This document shows positions 8,083 to 15,887 of a DNA stretch of 64,000 nt, piece after piece. This stretch comes from Halomicrobium zhouii (lineage in GTDB: Archaea > Halobacteriota > Halobacteria > Halobacteriales > Haloarculaceae), in NCBI RefSeq assembly GCF_900114435.1, contig NZ_FOZK01000004.1, forward strand, positions 124,001 through 188,000, in the 5' to 3' direction. Below the pieces are notes generated by a model that was not told the origin of the DNA, did no database searches, and saw only the letters and a program-made list of their open reading frames with translations. Within the stretch, counting starts at the first letter, position 1, and each line of letters starts with the position of its first letter. The position numbers were made by a program, and so were the translations under genes.

Positions 8083-9128
8083 CAGTCGTCGGCCTCCGAG
8101 GCGGTCGTGGCGGCAGTGGTCGTCGCCGCAGCGTCGGGCGTGGATTCGAGGTACTCCTCGGCATCGAGGGCCGCCATGCTCCCCATCCCGGCGGCGGTGA
8201 CCGCCTGCTGGTACTCGGTGTCCATCACGTCGCCCGCGGCGAAGACTCCCTCAACCCCGGTCGCCGTCGTCGCCCACGCCTCGTCGGGGGCGAGCGTCTC
8301 GACGTAGCCGTCGTCGTCGAGTTCGACCGGCGTGTCGCGGAGGAAGCCGGTGTTGGGCTCGTGGCCGATGGCGTAGAACACGCCGCCGACGTCGACGTCG
8401 CGGACGGTGACGTCCTCGTCGCCCGACTCGTAGCGGTCCACCGGGTAGCCGTCCGGGTGGGAGACCAGCGTCGCGCCGGTGACGCCCTCGGACTGGGAGC
8501 CGTCGATGGCCAGGAGTTCCGTGTTCCAGGCGAACTCGACGTCGTCGTGCTCGCGGGCGCGCTCGGCCATAATCTCCGAGGCCCGGAGCTCGTCCCGGCG
8601 GTGGACGACGGTCACGCTGTCGGCGAACTTCGCGAGGAAGGTCGCTTCCTCCATCGCGCTGTCGCCGCCGCCGACGACCAGGACGTCGTCGCCGCGGTGG
8701 AACGCGCCGTCGCAGGTCGCACACGTCGAGAGGCCGTAGCCCATCAGTTCGTCCTCGCCGTCGGCGCCGACCCAGCGCGCGCTCGCGCCGGTGGCGACGA
8801 TCAGCGAACGGGTCCGCAGGGTCTCGCCGTTCGACAGCGAGAGCTCTATCGGTCGCCCGTCGACGTCGGCCGACTCGATGGCCCCGTGCTGGAACTCGGC
8901 GCCGAACTCCTCGGCCTGTGCTTTCCCGCGCTGGATCAGCTCCATCCCGCCGACGCCCTCGGGGAAGCCGAGGTAGTTCTCGACGTCGGTCGTGAGCGTC
9001 AGCTGGCCGCCGGGCTCGTCGCCCTCGAGGACGAGGGGGTCGAGGTCGGCACGGGCGGCGTAGACCGCCGCCGAGAGGCCGGCGACGCCCGATCCAGCGA
9101 TCACGAGGTCGCGTGTGTCCGTGCTCAT
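8082..9128 (-). CDS. trxB: Thioredoxin-disulfide reductase (TrxB-like)
   Basis: A 348-residue FAD/NAD(P)H flavoprotein of the low-molecular-weight TrxR type. The FAD motif GSGVAG is at 12-17, the redox-active pair is C136-A-T-C139 inside the NAD(P)H domain, a second dinucleotide motif is GGGDSA (about 153-158), and GDVMD near the C-terminus binds FAD. It would reduce the thioredoxin encoded immediately upstream (start codon adjacent to the trxA stop). The C-terminus carries an extra Ala/Thr-rich tail of about 20 residues. Confidence 0.93.
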   Translation of the reverse strand: MSTDTRDLVIAGSGVAGLSAAVYAARADLDPLVLEGDEPGGQLTLTTDVENYLGFPEGVGGMELIQRGKAQAEEFGAEFQHGAIESADVDGRPIELSLSNGETLRTRSLIVATGASARWVGADGEDELMGYGLSTCATCDGAFHRGDDVLVVGGGDSAMEEATFLAKFADSVTVVHRRDELRASEIMAERAREHDDVEFAWNTELLAIDGSQSEGVTGATLVSHPDGYPVDRYESGDEDVTVRDVDVGGVFYAIGHEPNTGFLRDTPVELDDDGYVETLAPDEAWATTATGVEGVFAAGDVMDTEYQQAVTAAGMGSMAALDAEEYLESTPDAAATTTAATTASEADD

Positions 9129-9488
9129 TTACGCCGTATAGTTCTCGATCAGCGCGCGGAGCTGGTCTTCGCCCTGGAGGCCGACGATCTCCTCGACCTG
9201 CTCGCCGTCGGCGAAGAGGACGAGCGTCGGGACGCCGCGGACGCCGTAGGCGGAAGCGAGGCGCTGGTTGGCGTCGACGTCGACCTTCGCGACCGTCGCG
9301 TCCGTCTCGGCGGCGAGTTTCTCGACGACGGGTTCGAGCATCTGGCACGGGCCACACCAGTCGGCGTAGAAGTCCGCGAGGACGACCTCCCCGGTGTCGA
9401 CGAGTTCGTCGAGCTGGGTCTGGCCGTCGACGTGGACCGGTTCGTCTGTGGTGCCCCCACTGGTCTCGGTTGCGTTCTCAGCTGTCAT
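9129..9488 (-). CDS. trxA: Thioredoxin
   Basis: A 119-residue thioredoxin with an acidic Thr/Gly-rich leader of about 18 residues. The active site is W44-C45-G-P-C48, followed by the usual VAKVDVDANQRLA and the cis-proline loop VRGVPTLVLF. It is the first gene of trxA-trxB-7630. The start at 9488 is set by the fold; 45-60 bases upstream lies the palindrome CATACA-N4-TGTATG. Its core is nearly identical to the second thioredoxin at 33413-33832, suggesting an in-genome duplication or close paralogy. Confidence 0.93.
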   Translation of the reverse strand: MTAENATETSGGTTDEPVHVDGQTQLDELVDTGEVVLADFYADWCGPCQMLEPVVEKLAAETDATVAKVDVDANQRLASAYGVRGVPTLVLFADGEQVEEIVGLQGEDQLRALIENYTA

Positions 9489-9532
9489 CACTCTCTCTAG
9501 GGGCCGGGAGTAGTTAAGGGTTTTGGGCCAAT

Positions 9533-9548
9533 CATACAATACTGTATG
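9533..9548. promoter_or_regulatory. Palindromic operator upstream of trxA (ACAATACTGT motif)
   Basis: CATACAATACTGTATG has perfect 6-base arms (CATACA/TGTATG) around four bases, 45-60 bases upstream of the trxA ATG. It is the best copy of a motif that recurs upstream of other sulfur and redox genes in this window. The bound protein is unknown. Confidence 0.7.
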
Positions 9549-9586
9549 CCGTCCGCCCTGTGCCGCTGGGGCCGCGGACGAGAACG

Positions 9587-9823
9587 TCACGGAGACCGGT
9601 CTTCGGGTGTTCCCGGCCGCTCCGTACGCTGGGTTCCGTCGACGCGGGCGGCCACCAGCTGGTCGACGTTGTAGAGGAGGACGCCGACCGAGAGCAGCGT
9701 CGTCCCCAGGTACACGATGAAACCGGGCGGTCCGCCGAGCGTCGTCCCGACCAGGCCGCCGACCGTCCCGACGACCGTCAACTCGATCCACGTGACGAGA
9801 ATCCGGGAGAGCAATTCAGTCAT
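9587..9823 (-). CDS. Small membrane protein of the cytochrome bd operon
   Basis: A 78-residue protein starting MTELLSRILVTWIELTVVG, with two hydrophobic helices (about 8-30 and 33-51) and a charged tail. Its ATG shares bases with the cydB stop, so it is translated as the third cistron of cydA-cydB. It is longer than bacterial CydX (about 37 residues) and has two helices, so it is not an obvious CydX orthologue; an assembly or stability subunit of the oxidase is an inference from position. Confidence 0.72.
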   Translation of the reverse strand: MTELLSRILVTWIELTVVGTVGGLVGTTLGGPPGFIVYLGTTLLSVGVLLYNVDQLVAARVDGTQRTERPGTPEDRSP

Positions 9824-10824
9824 CAGTAGGACTCCTCCGGGTCCACGGGACCGCTGAACGCCGAGTAGAGGACGACGAAGTACCCGAACACCAGCGGGAG
9901 CAAGAGGAGGGTGCCGACGGACAGTATCTGGAGCGAGAGCGGCGAGACGATGGCTTCCTGGATGGTCAACCCGGTCGCCCGGTCCACGTAGGGGAAGGAG
10001 AGCGTCGCGACGAGGGCGACGAGGCCGTAGACCAGCCCGCCCGTCGCCGCGAACGCGAGGTAGTGACGGTCGCGTCCGAGCGCGACGGCGTACCCGACGG
10101 CGAACAGGACCGTCAGGGCGACCAGGGCGAGCGCGAGCGGGGACGTGAGTTCGGGACGGACGGCGGGCGTCGTCGCGTAGATAACGCCAAGCGACGCCAC
10201 CGCGAGCGCGACGTACGCGACAACGGCCCGTCGCCCGCTCCGTCGGAGGTCGGCCTGCAGGTCGCCCCTGGTCTTCAGTCGGAGGAACGCCACCCCGTCG
10301 ACGACCGTCAGGGCGACGACGGCGAGTCCCACGACGACCCCCGGGAGCGTCAGCGTCCGCGTGGCCCCGAGCACCCAGTTCGCCGTGAACAGGCCCAGCA
10401 GGAAGGGGGCGGCCACGCTCCCGACCACGAAGGCGCGGCCCCACCACCGGCGCCAGGCCTCGTCGTGGCGTTGCTCGTACAGTTCGGGAGCCAGCCCACG
10501 CAGGATGAGCGCCCCGAGGATGGCGAACATCAGCAGGTAGTGCCGGCTAAAGAGTGCCGCGTAGACCCGGGGGAACGCGGCGAACAGCGCGCCGCCGAAG
10601 ACGACCAGCCACACCTCGTTCCCGTCCCAGAACGGCCCGATGCTGGCGATCAGTTGCTCCCGTTCGCCGTCGTCCGCGCGTGTCGCGAACAGCGCACCGA
10701 CGCCGAAGTCGAACCCGTCCAGCAGCAGAAACGTCGCGAGGATGAAGAACACGAGGCCGAACCAGAGCTCCGGGAGCGGCAGGGTCGCGAGCGTATCGGC
10801 CAGCAGGGGGCGGAACTCAGTCAT
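9823..10824 (-). CDS. cydB: Cytochrome bd quinol oxidase subunit II
   Basis: A 333-residue membrane protein with about eight helices. The N-terminal LWFGLVFFILATFLLLDGFDFGVGAL is the CydB signature, with acidic D-G-F-D-F-G in helix 1, followed by GPFWDGNEVWLVVFGGALFAAFP. It partners CydA in a high-affinity terminal oxidase that accepts electrons from quinol and resists sulfide and nitric oxide, which fits a sulfide-oxidising setting. Its start overlaps the 3' end of cydA by eight bases. Confidence 0.93.
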   Translation of the reverse strand: MTEFRPLLADTLATLPLPELWFGLVFFILATFLLLDGFDFGVGALFATRADDGEREQLIASIGPFWDGNEVWLVVFGGALFAAFPRVYAALFSRHYLLMFAILGALILRGLAPELYEQRHDEAWRRWWGRAFVVGSVAAPFLLGLFTANWVLGATRTLTLPGVVVGLAVVALTVVDGVAFLRLKTRGDLQADLRRSGRRAVVAYVALAVASLGVIYATTPAVRPELTSPLALALVALTVLFAVGYAVALGRDRHYLAFAATGGLVYGLVALVATLSFPYVDRATGLTIQEAIVSPLSLQILSVGTLLLLPLVFGYFVVLYSAFSGPVDPEESY

Positions 10825-12238
10825 CGGCGGTCCCCTCCGCCGGGGTCGCCGGGGCGGCCTCGCGCGTTCGCAGTTCCGCGCGCTTCGGTGGGCCGGCGCG
10901 GATGATCCGGACGATCACGTAGGTGTACAGCGAGAGCAGGCCGAGGTAGACCACCGCGAACCCGGCGAGCGTCAGGGTCGCCTCACCTCCCGTCAACCCG
11001 GGCGAGACGCCGTCTGATGTGCGGAGGACGCCCTGGATGACCCACGGCTGGCGACCGACCTCGGTGACGATCCAGCCCAGTTCCACGGCGAGGATGCCCA
11101 GGAGCGACGACAGCATCAGCGCCTTGTGGAGGAGGTCGTCCTCGTAGAGTTCACCCCGCCACCAGCGATAGACGCCCCAGAACCCGAGCAGGATGAACCA
11201 GAACCCCAGCGCCACCATGATCCGGAACGACCAGAACACGATGGCGACCGGCGGCGCGTCGTCGTACTCGTTCAGTCCCGTGATGGTCGCCCCCGGATCG
11301 CCGCCGCTGGCCAGCCACGAGGCGCCGCCGGGGATGCCGATGCCGAAGATTTCCTTGGCCTTCGGGTCGGTCAGGTCGCCCAGGTCGGTCGGGAAGGCGA
11401 CGATGTACTCGGGGACGTACGAGTCCGTCTCCCAGACCGCCTCCATCGCGGCGAACTTCTGGGGCTGGGTCTCGTAGACGTGGCGGGCGTAGAGGTCGCC
11501 GTGGATCGCCTGGAGCGGCGCCGTGATCACGAGCGCGATCAGGGCGATCTTCAGTGTGGTCTCCCAGAACGAGACGCCCTCGACCGGGTACCCCCAGACG
11601 TGGTGGCGGAACACGTAGTAGGCGGCGACGCCCGCCATGAACAGCGCGACAGAGAGGACGGCGGCGTTCTGCATGTGGACGAACATGTAGGGAAAGCGCG
11701 GGTTCAGGTACGCCGCCGCCGGGTCGGTGAGGGTGACGATCTCACGACCGCCGCGCTCGACGAGCTCGTAGCCCCGCGGCGTCTGCATCCACGAGTTGGC
11801 GACGAGGATCCACACCGCCGAGAGCCAGGTCCCCAGCCCGACCGCCACCGAGGAGACGAAGTACAGGGCGTCACTGACGCGTTCCCGCCCGAAGACGAAC
11901 ACGCCGAGGAACGTCGCCTCCAGCATGAACGCCATCATCCCCTCCAGCGCGAGCGGGCCACCGAACAGTTCCCCAGCGACCGCCGAGAACGCCGCGAAGT
12001 TGGTGCCGAACTCGAACTCCAGGACGATGCCGGTCACCGTCCCCACGACGAAGGAGACGGCGAACACCTTCGTCCAGAACCGCCGGAGCTGTTCGTACAC
12101 CGGCGGCCCCCCGCGGACCTCCCGCCACGTGAAGTAGACGAGAAACGGCGCGAGTCCCATGCTCATCACGGGGAAGATGATGTGGACGATCGTGGTCAGT
12201 GCGAACTGGAGCCGACTGGCGATCACTGGGTCGATCAT
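10817..12238 (-). CDS. cydA: Cytochrome bd quinol oxidase subunit I
   Basis: A 473-residue CydA. The heme ligand His is H19 in LTTIVHIIFPVMSMG, followed by TKVFAVSFVVGTVTGIVLEFEFGTNF; the GRQPW motif appears as VTEVGRQPWVIQGVLRT near residue 400. The quinol loop between helices 6 and 7 is of the short type (DLYARHVYETQPQKFAAME, then VAFPTDLGDL). It is the first gene of the cydA-cydB-9587 operon. The upstream region to 12400 has AT-rich ATGTTTTATTCC near 12350, but I see no clear copy of the sulfur-island motif. Confidence 0.94.
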   Translation of the reverse strand: MIDPVIASRLQFALTTIVHIIFPVMSMGLAPFLVYFTWREVRGGPPVYEQLRRFWTKVFAVSFVVGTVTGIVLEFEFGTNFAAFSAVAGELFGGPLALEGMMAFMLEATFLGVFVFGRERVSDALYFVSSVAVGLGTWLSAVWILVANSWMQTPRGYELVERGGREIVTLTDPAAAYLNPRFPYMFVHMQNAAVLSVALFMAGVAAYYVFRHHVWGYPVEGVSFWETTLKIALIALVITAPLQAIHGDLYARHVYETQPQKFAAMEAVWETDSYVPEYIVAFPTDLGDLTDPKAKEIFGIGIPGGASWLASGGDPGATITGLNEYDDAPPVAIVFWSFRIMVALGFWFILLGFWGVYRWWRGELYEDDLLHKALMLSSLLGILAVELGWIVTEVGRQPWVIQGVLRTSDGVSPGLTGGEATLTLAGFAVVYLGLLSLYTYVIVRIIRAGPPKRAELRTREAAPATPAEGTADD

Positions 12239-12535
12239 GGGTGGGGAAGTGAGGGCGCACGCTCGAACCGACGGATCCGATCGTCGCTACGTAGGCGCTG
12301 GTACAAGTAACTCGTCGCGACGAATCCCGGGAAGTAAGATCAGCCGAACATGTTTTATTCCTCGAAATAGAGTCCGACCGTTGGTCACCGTCGCCGCCCT
12401 CGCTGGTGGTCGACGTCTGCGGCTCACGACGGCACCGCTCACTCGCTGGAACGTGGCCGTCGCGTTCGACTGGATAGCAAGACCGGCTGGAAAATAGAAC
12501 CTCGTAGGGGCGCGAGGGGTGGAAAACGAGGGACC
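12239..12535. other. Intergenic region upstream of cydA
   Basis: About 300 bases between the cydA start and a tandem repeat array that adjoins the HTH gene end. The AT-rich block ACATGTTTTATTCC (about 12349-12362) lies roughly 115 bases upstream of cydA and could hold its TATA element. No coding potential is seen on either strand. Confidence 0.45.
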
Positions 12536-12620
12536 GGTGGCGCCTATACGGGAAGCGGTGGCGCCTATACGGGAAGCGGTGGCGCCTATATGGGGCGGTG
12601 GCGCCTATACGGGGCGGTGG
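12536..12620. repeat. Tandem repeat array, GGTGGCGCCTATACGGG unit
   Basis: Four full units plus one partial. Units one and two are identical 21-base copies; units three and four are 19 bases, ending TATGGGGC or TACGGGGC; a fifth breaks off at the HTH gene stop (12625). Each unit contains the palindrome GGCGCC. The array sits at the 3' end of the HTH gene, between it and the cyd promoter region. The function is unknown; it could arise by replication slippage. Confidence 0.9.
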
Positions 12621-12624
12621 CGCC

Positions 12625-13026
12625 TCACCCTTCGACGGGCGCGGCCGTCTCGGTCTGCTCGTACTTGTCCTCGAACTCCTGAATGAGCTGGCCCATCTTG
12701 GCGTACCAGTCGTTGAGCATCCGCTGCATGTCGTCGGCGATGTTCGAGGGGTCGGTCGGAAGGTAGACGTGGTAGTAGCCGCCCTGCTCGTAGTTGATCT
12801 GTTCTTTCTGGATGAAGCCCGTCTGGAGCAGGCGCTGGACGGCGCGGTAGGCGGTCGACCGTTCGCGGTCGACGGCCTCGGCGATCTCGTCGACCGTGAG
12901 CGGTTCCTCGGAGCCGACGAGCGCCTGGAAGCACTCCCTGTCGAGCTGTTTGAGTCCGTGGAAACACTCGAGGAGCCCCTCGCACTCCATGTCCTGCTGG
13001 AGTTGTTCCGACATCGAATCTGGCAT
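12625..13026 (-). CDS. TrmB/MarR-like winged-helix regulator with N-terminal cysteines
   Basis: A 133-residue HTH protein. The recognition region DEIAEAVDRERSTAYRAVQRLLQTGFIQKEQ (about 46-76) is a TrmB/ArsR-type winged helix, followed by YYHVYLP and a C-terminal helix for dimerisation. Cysteines C15, C21 and C32 precede the HTH, a layout that would suit thiol-based redox sensing; haloarchaeal OxsR is a related candidate, but orthology is unverified. ATGs at 13026 and 13014 are both possible. A degenerate ACAATGCTG lies about 55 bases upstream, so autoregulation is conceivable. Confidence 0.82.
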   Translation of the reverse strand: MPDSMSEQLQQDMECEGLLECFHGLKQLDRECFQALVGSEEPLTVDEIAEAVDRERSTAYRAVQRLLQTGFIQKEQINYEQGGYYHVYLPTDPSNIADDMQRMLNDWYAKMGQLIQEFEDKYEQTETAAPVEG

Positions 13027-13110
13027 CTGTATCGAACCTAGGTAATCGGTATACCGTTAAAAGACTTGTGTATAGATCGCACAATGCTGCGCCAGAATGC
13101 GACGTCAGTC

Positions 13111-14142
13111 CTAGTCCAGCGCGTGTGAGGGTGACCCGGACTCCTCGCGGAGCGCGGTGACGCTGCTGTACACCACAGCCCCGCTGACCAGGAGCGCCGA
13201 GCCCAGGATCAACACCAGACTGACGGTGTCGAAGACGCCGATGCCGTAGACGTTTCCGATTTCACGCACGGCCACGGCGAGCGAGCCACCGAGTAGCATC
13301 AGGCCGAAGTACACCTTGATATCGCCCTCGTCGACGATGCTCGTCGCGGCGGAGCCGACCCGGGCACCGAGTGCGCTGCCCGCCAGCAGCGGCAGCACGA
13401 TGGAGAGGTCGACGCCGCCGTCCATCGCGTAGAGGAAGCTGCCGATCCCGCCCGAGAAGACGATCTCGAACAGGTCGGTCCCGACCGCGATGGGCACCGG
13501 GACGCCGATCAGGTAGAACAGCGCGGGCATGCGGATGAAGCCGCCGCCCACGCCGAGGAAGCCCGACAGGAGCCCGGTCGCGAACGCGACGCCGAGGATC
13601 ATCCACAGCGAGACCGAGACCCCGCCGCGGAGTGAGATCATCGGCGGCACGCGATAGGACTGGATCGTCTTCGCGATGTCGGGGATGTCGTCGGCGTCGA
13701 CGTCCGCGTCGGCCGCGTCGTGGTCGACGCCGCCGTCACCGTCGCCCTTCAGCGCTTCGTAGGTCACGAAGAGCCCGATTCCGCCCAGCAGGAAGACGTA
13801 CGTGACGCTGATGATGCTTCCCGCCATACCGAGTTCCTCGAGGTGGAGGACGACCTCCTTACCGACCTCGATACCGGCGGTCGTCCCGGCGATCATCAAC
13901 ACGCCGAGCTTGTAGTCGACCTGCCCGAGGTCGCGGTGTTTCAGCGTCGCGATGACGGACGTCCCGAAGACGAACGCGAGTCCGCTCCCGACCGCGACGC
14001 GCGAGGGGTACCCCATGACCAGGAGGGCTGGCGTCACGAGGAACGACCCGCCCATCCCGAAGAACCCGAACAGAACGCCGATCAGAAGGCCGAACCCGAC
14101 GAACAGCACGAGCACGGCCAGGCTGATTCCGAATACGTCCAT
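13111..14142 (-). CDS. TauE/SafE-family (TSUP) sulfite exporter
   Basis: A 343-residue membrane protein with two halves of about four helices each and the TSUP glycine-rich motifs: GVLFGFFGMGGSFLVTPALLVMGYP near residue 25, and GLLSGFLGVGGGFIRMPALFYLIGVP near residue 190. A charged linker (about 135-165) rich in D/A separates the halves. TauE/SafE proteins export sulfite or sulfoacetate anions; here it could discard sulfite made by the persulfide dioxygenases. It is directly preceded by the 49-residue membrane protein gene (one-base gap). Confidence 0.88.
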   Translation of the reverse strand: MDVFGISLAVLVLFVGFGLLIGVLFGFFGMGGSFLVTPALLVMGYPSRVAVGSGLAFVFGTSVIATLKHRDLGQVDYKLGVLMIAGTTAGIEVGKEVVLHLEELGMAGSIISVTYVFLLGGIGLFVTYEALKGDGDGGVDHDAADADVDADDIPDIAKTIQSYRVPPMISLRGGVSVSLWMILGVAFATGLLSGFLGVGGGFIRMPALFYLIGVPVPIAVGTDLFEIVFSGGIGSFLYAMDGGVDLSIVLPLLAGSALGARVGSAATSIVDEGDIKVYFGLMLLGGSLAVAVREIGNVYGIGVFDTVSLVLILGSALLVSGAVVYSSVTALREESGSPSHALD

Positions 14143-14143
14143 G

Positions 14144-14293
14144 TTAGTTGTTCTCTATGCGCTCGATCAGTCGATTTCCGACTACCTGTTCCACGAAGCC
14201 GTAGCCGACGTAGAGGATCATCGCCTCGAAGAGGACCGCCCCGATGAGGACACCGGCCTGTACCGCCGGTGAGAGCGTTCCGACCTCGATCAT
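14144..14293 (-). CDS. Small single-helix membrane protein (DUF7512-like) paired with the TauE exporter
   Basis: A 49-residue protein: an MIEVGTLSPAVQAGVLIGAV start, one long hydrophobic helix (about 10-34, LFEAMILYVGYGFVEQ), and a charged tail ending RIENN. GGAGG is visible 5-10 bases upstream on the minus strand, a clear ribosome binding site. The stop lies one base before the TauE start, so translation is probably coupled. Short proteins of this kind commonly accompany haloarchaeal TSUP genes; a subunit or regulator of the exporter is inferred. Confidence 0.75.
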   Translation of the reverse strand: MIEVGTLSPAVQAGVLIGAVLFEAMILYVGYGFVEQVVGNRLIERIENN

Positions 14294-14390
14294 CGCTGTC
14301 GACCTCCGAATGTGAATGGTTTTGTGAATATCATACCGTTCTGCTCGCTCGATGCTAGCCGGAGGGTGGTAATAGGAGTTTTGGAAAAGA

Positions 14391-14405
14391 CGTACAATAT
14401 TACTG
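14391..14405. promoter_or_regulatory. ACAATATTACT motif copy upstream of the TauE operon
   Basis: CGTACAATATTACTG matches the TACAATACTG core of the trxA palindrome. It lies about 100 bases upstream of the 49-residue gene and 280 bases upstream of the divergent Usp gene. The 14294-14684 gap otherwise holds no convincing gene. Confidence 0.45.
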
Positions 14406-14648
14406 CAGCGGATGGCACGGGAAACCCACGGAGATATTCTCGTACGTTACGTGAATACGGCCCGATTCGCAGTCCGTCGAAACGAGGGCGAAATAGCCCG
14501 AAAATTCGTCACGCGCGCCGTCCAGGAGCGATTCGAAACGCGCACCCCACGCCGGTCGAGGATGTGCGGGTTGCGCTCGAACGCGAGGGGAGAGCGTGAC
14601 AGGGGACGGCTGTGCGGCGCCAGTGACGGGCCCATGTATTGTGGAATC

Positions 14649-14665
14649 AAAACAATATTATACGA
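14649..14665. promoter_or_regulatory. ACAATATTATA motif copy upstream of a Usp gene
   Basis: AAAACAATATTATACG lies 20-36 bases upstream of the ATG at 14685. This is the position expected for TATA/BRE elements of a leaderless haloarchaeal gene, so it may be the core promoter, an operator, or both. A reversed half-site TGTATTGTGG lies just upstream at about 14635-14644. Confidence 0.45.
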
Positions 14666-14684
14666 CGGGCGCGACTGTTCGATC

Positions 14685-15521
14685 ATGAGAGCGATCTACG
14701 CGACCGACCTCTCGGCGGCGAGCGAAGCGGCAATCGAGAACGAGACCTGTCTCGAGTGTCTCCAGCGCATCGGCGTCGAGACGATTCACCTGGTCACGGT
14801 CGTTCCCTCGAACGTCCACGCCGGGATGCCCGGGATGGACCTCGAAGGGCGACGCGAGCGCGGGCTCCGGCAGTACGCGAACGTCATGGAGAACGCCGGC
14901 TTCGACGTCGAGACCCACGTCGTCAGGGGGACGCCACACCGCCGGATCAACGGCATCGCCGAGACCGTCCGCGCCGACCTGACCATCGTCGGGTCGCGCG
15001 GCCAGAGTCCCCTCGAGAACCGCGTCATCGGGTCGACGGCGCGAAACCTCGCCAGGTCGACCGTCGTGCCGCTGCTGGTCAACCGCATCGAGCGCGCCGA
15101 GGACGAACCCGAGGTGCTTCACGAGCACCTGTTCCAGCGCGTCCTCTACGCCACCGACTTCTCCGAGAACGCCGAGCGGGCCTTCGACGCGTTCTCCTAC
15201 CTCCGGCACGCGACCCAGGAGGCGACGCTCGTCCACGTCCGGTCGCCGAAGGACCAGGGCGCCGAAGACCCCGAGGACCGGCTCGCCGATCTCGCGTCGA
15301 CGCTCGAAGACTGGGACATCGAGACCGAGACCCGGGTCCGCCAGGGCGACCCGGCCGACGAAATCCTCGCCGTCGAGGACGAGGTGACGCCCACCACGAC
15401 GCTGGTCGGGTCACGGGGTCGAAGCCGCCTCCGCCGGCTGATGCTCGGGAGCGTCTCCGAGGAGATCGTCGCCCGGGCCGACGGGAACGTCTACCTGGTG
15501 CCGCCGCCGCGGACGGCCTGA
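14685..15521 (+). CDS. Universal stress protein, tandem UspA domains
   Basis: Two UspA-like domains in 278 residues. Domain one starts MRAIYATDLSAASEAAIE and includes GSRGQSPLENRVIGSTAR; domain two starts RVLYATDFSENAERAF and includes GSRGRSRLRRLMLGSVSEEIV. The first strand differs from typical Usp (YATD rather than VPTD). A cysteine pair, C22 and C25 (ETCLECLQ), is unusual for Usp proteins and could report redox state. The ATG at 14685 is directly preceded by an ACAATATTATA promoter-like element, which supports this start. Confidence 0.86.
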   Translation: MRAIYATDLSAASEAAIENETCLECLQRIGVETIHLVTVVPSNVHAGMPGMDLEGRRERGLRQYANVMENAGFDVETHVVRGTPHRRINGIAETVRADLTIVGSRGQSPLENRVIGSTARNLARSTVVPLLVNRIERAEDEPEVLHEHLFQRVLYATDFSENAERAFDAFSYLRHATQEATLVHVRSPKDQGAEDPEDRLADLASTLEDWDIETETRVRQGDPADEILAVEDEVTPTTTLVGSRGRSRLRRLMLGSVSEEIVARADGNVYLVPPPRTA

Positions 15522-15559
15522 CCTCGTCGGGAGGTATCGCGGGGCGAAACGCTGTCGGA

Positions 15560-15568
15560 TCTTTTTCT
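15560..15568 (+). terminator. Poly-T tract after the tandem Usp gene
   Basis: ATCTTTTTC about 40 bases after the Usp stop is a T-rich run of the type that ends archaeal transcripts. There is no strong hairpin. This is a weak call based on the run alone. Confidence 0.35.
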
Positions 15569-15721
15569 CTCGTCCGGACGGCGTTTCGCTGACGGTGTCG
15601 TGGACGTGTCCGACTGCTCGAATTCAACTAGTACAGGTAGAGCCCTCGTAGTGCGTTGGTTACGCTTCGATGGTGGCAGCGAGGAAAACAGGCGTATACC
15701 AGCCCCGGAAGGAATCCAGAG

Positions 15722-15783
15722 ACACCCCTCTATCGATGTGTTTCGCGGAGCCGGTCCGCAGGAACACACCGGTCTCGATGTGT
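15722..15783. repeat. Two 20-base operator-like repeats upstream of the toxin-antitoxin pair
   Basis: ACACCCCTCTATCGATGTGT (15722-15741) and ACACACCGGTCTCGATGTGT (15764-15783) match at 16 of 20 positions, both begin ACAC and end GTGT, and their starts are 42 bases apart, near four helical turns. They sit in the otherwise empty 15522-15887 gap, about 105 bases upstream of the HTH gene. A paired operator for autoregulation is the simplest reading. Confidence 0.6.
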
Positions 15784-15887
15784 TCAATATATCACCCCTA
15801 CGCACAACCGCGGGTGTCAAAAAGGCAGGGTGCTGAAATAATTCTGTGTGCGCCAGATATATCACAGAGAATGGCGATAGTAGGTGT

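Noticed and set aside
14412..14684. An extended N-terminus for the Usp gene at 14685
   Set aside because: The upstream in-frame sequence is Arg-rich and unlike Usp, and the promoter-like ACAATATTATA sits directly before 14685.
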